From NCBI GenBank assembly GCA_015075725.1, contig JABTTV010000001.1, positions 744,001 through 808,000 on the forward strand: a stretch of 64,000 bases of DNA. Direction: 5' to 3'. Source of the DNA: Anaerolineales bacterium. Lineage in GTDB: Bacteria > Chloroflexota > Anaerolineae > Anaerolineales > Villigracilaceae. Within the stretch, counting starts at the first letter, position 1. The number at the start of each line of letters is the position of its first letter. A model generated the notes under the pieces. It was not told the origin of the DNA and made no database searches. It saw nothing but the letters and a program-made list of their open reading frames with translations. Position numbers and translations under genes: made by a program. Below, piece by piece: positions 62,297-64,000 of this stretch.

Positions 62297-64000
62297 ATGA
62301 CCCAACGCAAATACACTAACCGCCGTTACCTCGACGCCCTCGAAAAGAAAGTCCTTGTCTTCGATGGCGCAATGGGAACGAGTCTGCAACTGCAAAACCT
62401 CACTGCCGAACACTTCGGCGGCGAGCAATACAACGGCTGCAACGACTACCTCGTCATCTCGTATCCCGAAGCCGTGGAAAAAGTCCATCGCTCGTTCCTT
62501 GAGGTCGGCGTGGATGTCCTCGAAACGGACACCTTCCGTTCCAATCGCATCACGATGCAGGAATACGGATTGCAGGATCGAGTTATCGAACTCAATGAAA
62601 CAGCGGCATCTCTGGCAAGACGATTAGCCGATGAATACGCAGTACGCACGACCCAACCGAGATTCGTCGCGGGTTCCATCGGACCCTCAGGCAAACTTCC
62701 CTCCACCAACGACCCCGAGCTATCCAACGTCAGCTTCGATGAACTCGTGGATACGTTCCGCGAGCAGGCTGTCGGTCTGATTCGAGGCGGCGTAGATGTC
62801 CTCCTCATCGAAACCTCGCAGGACATTCTCGAAGTCAAAGCCACCATCATCGGTCTGCACAAAGCCATGGACGAGACTCAGGTCTATTTGCCGATCCAGG
62901 CTCAGGTCACGCTTGATACGACAGGTCGCATGTTGCTTGGCACCGACATCAACGCCTCGCTCGCCATCCTCGAAGGCATGGGCATCGATGCCATCGGTCT
63001 CAATTGTTCCACCGGACCCGAACACATGCGCGAGCCCATCCGCATCCTCGGCGAAAATTCCACACTGCCTGTGTCCTGTATTCCAAATGCAGGACTTCCT
63101 CTCAACGTCGACGGTCAAGCCGTATATCCGCTCGAGCCCGAACCATTTGCGAACGACCTCTACGAATTTGTGACCAAACATAATATTTCAATTGTTGGTG
63201 GATGTTGTGGCACGACGCCTGAACACCTTAAACAGCTGATTCAAAAACTGGATGCGCATCCACATCCCAAGCGACCGGATCAATCTACGCCTCAGCTTGC
63301 CTCTGCCATGTCAGCCATCGCCATGCGACAGGACCCACCTCCCACCCTGCTCGGCGAGCGACTCAACGCCCAGGGTTCGCGCAAGTTCAAGCGGCTCCTG
63401 CTCGAGGAGGATTATGACTCGATCCTCGAAATTGCCCGCGAACAAGTGGACTTCGGCGCGCACGCCCTCGACATCTCTTGTGCCGTCACCGAACGCCCCG
63501 ACGAAGCCGAACTCATGCGCAAGGTTGTCAAGAAACTCGAGATGGGCGTGGACGTTCCGTTGGTGATCGACTCAACCGAACTCGACGTTCTCGAAATCGC
63601 ACTCAAGACCGCGCCTGGACGATGTTTAATTAACTCAACACATCTCGAGTCAGGTCGCGATAAAGCCGATAAGATCTTCAAACTCGCCAAAGACCACAAC
63701 GCTGCAGTCATCGTGTTGACCATTGACGAGAACGGCATGGCAAAGACCCGTGAGAAAAAACTGGAAGTCGCCAAACGCATCTACGACATCGCCGTCAACG
63801 ACCATGGACTCAAGCCCGCAGATTTGGTCTACGATGCTCTCACCTTCACCCTCGCCACTGGCGACGAAGAATTCGTCAACTCCGCCATCGAAACCATCGA
63901 AGGCATTCGTCTCATCAAACAAGAATTGCCTGGTGTAATGGCATCGCTCGGCGTGAGCAATCTCTCGTTTGGTTTCGCGCCGCATGCTCGTCCGCCTTTG
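62297..64000 (+). CDS. metH: Methionine synthase, B12-dependent type (N-terminal part)
   Basis: 568 codons from the ATG at 62297, continuing past the right edge. The homocysteine-binding barrel begins VLVFDGAMGTSLQLQNLTAE and contains the zinc cysteines in IGLNCSTGPEHM and IVGGCCGTTPEHLKQL. The methyltetrahydrofolate-binding domain follows: LLGERLNAQGSRKFKRLLLE, AREQVDFGAHALDISC and VIDSTELDVLEIALK. The cobalamin domain would come after the window. It makes methionine from homocysteine. The start lacks a good ribosome site, and the natural SAM-I riboswitch for such a gene stands about 2.5 kb upstream behind three other genes. Confidence 0.93.
   Translation, partial: MTQRKYTNRRYLDALEKKVLVFDGAMGTSLQLQNLTAEHFGGEQYNGCNDYLVISYPEAVEKVHRSFLEVGVDVLETDTFRSNRITMQEYGLQDRVIELNETAASLARRLADEYAVRTTQPRFVAGSIGPSGKLPSTNDPELSNVSFDELVDTFREQAVGLIRGGVDVLLIETSQDILEVKATIIGLHKAMDETQVYLPIQAQVTLDTTGRMLLGTDINASLAILEGMGIDAIGLNCSTGPEHMREPIRILGENSTLPVSCIPNAGLPLNVDGQAVYPLEPEPFANDLYEFVTKHNISIVGGCCGTTPEHLKQLIQKLDAHPHPKRPDQSTPQLASAMSAIAMRQDPPPTLLGERLNAQGSRKFKRLLLEEDYDSILEIAREQVDFGAHALDISCAVTERPDEAELMRKVVKKLEMGVDVPLVIDSTELDVLEIALKTAPGRCLINSTHLESGRDKADKIFKLAKDHNAAVIVLTIDENGMAKTREKKLEVAKRIYDIAVNDHGLKPADLVYDALTFTLATGDEEFVNSAIETIEGIRLIKQELPGVMASLGVSNLSFGFAPHARPPL

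Overview
The window looks like a chromosomal segment of an uncultured Chloroflexota bacterium, most likely class Anaerolineae. Reasons: many secreted lipoproteins carry long Thr/Pro-rich linkers (PTPT type), several with an SH3-like domain; the housekeeping genes (rpoC, a GyrA-type topoisomerase subunit, ftsK, pfkA, metH) are bacterial; multi-PAS HD-GYP proteins are large; and small uncharacterised proteins are frequent. No tRNA, rRNA, CRISPR array or recognisable transposase was seen. Taxonomy is an inference from style, not from a search.

Layout. 1-9.4 kb: C-terminal part of a class A penicillin-binding protein, rpoC with a consensus promoter and a structured leader but no rpoB beside it, a methyltransferase-like protein and two tandem SH3-type lipoproteins. 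9.5-14.3 kb: GyrA-type subunit with a histone-H1-like basic tail, a DUF433 protein, then an AT-rich SEFIR-domain gene lying against the cut 5' end of a KAP-like NTPase gene. 14.4-26.6 kb: S41 protease, a minus-strand group (PhnD-like binding protein, SanA/YdcF-like, HD hydrolase, sulfatase), DUF4230 protein, an AraC regulator with five small downstream genes, and a parvulin-type foldase. 26.6-31.2 kb: ftsK, RNase Z and phosphofructokinase. 31.3-45.2 kb: a cyclic-di-GMP region with two PAS/GAF/HD-GYP proteins and, between one of them and a secreted LysM/cysteine-hydrolase-like protein, two tandem c-di-GMP-I (GEMM) riboswitches with an intrinsic terminator and a possible ribosome-site hairpin. 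Inside this region sit an AT-rich restriction-modification pair and an aromatic amino acid lyase. 45.4-54.5 kb: an XRE/NB-ARC/TPR regulator, small conserved proteins, a zinc-ribbon membrane protein, a histone-deacetylase-like hydrolase, YacP-like nuclease, OsmC, YkvA and a sugar dehydrogenase.

54.6-59.6 kb is a composite tungstate/molybdate uptake operon: two binding proteins (TupA, ModA), two permeases (TupB, ModB) and one ATPase. It is led by a winged-helix regulator with a COG1910-type oxyanion-binding domain. Two related 24-bp operator-like sites lie in the tupA promoter and at the regulator's own start. Divergent from it, a SAM-I riboswitch with terminator heads a transcript that now reads a SnoaL-like gene, a GNAT gene and an AT-rich gene of unknown function before it reaches metH at the right edge.

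Three AT-rich cassettes (SEFIR; restriction-modification; the 506-residue unknown) stand out from the surrounding GC-rich genes and look like separately acquired defence-type genes. Several genes show TATAAT-like boxes 6-7 nt before the start codon, which suggests leaderless transcription.
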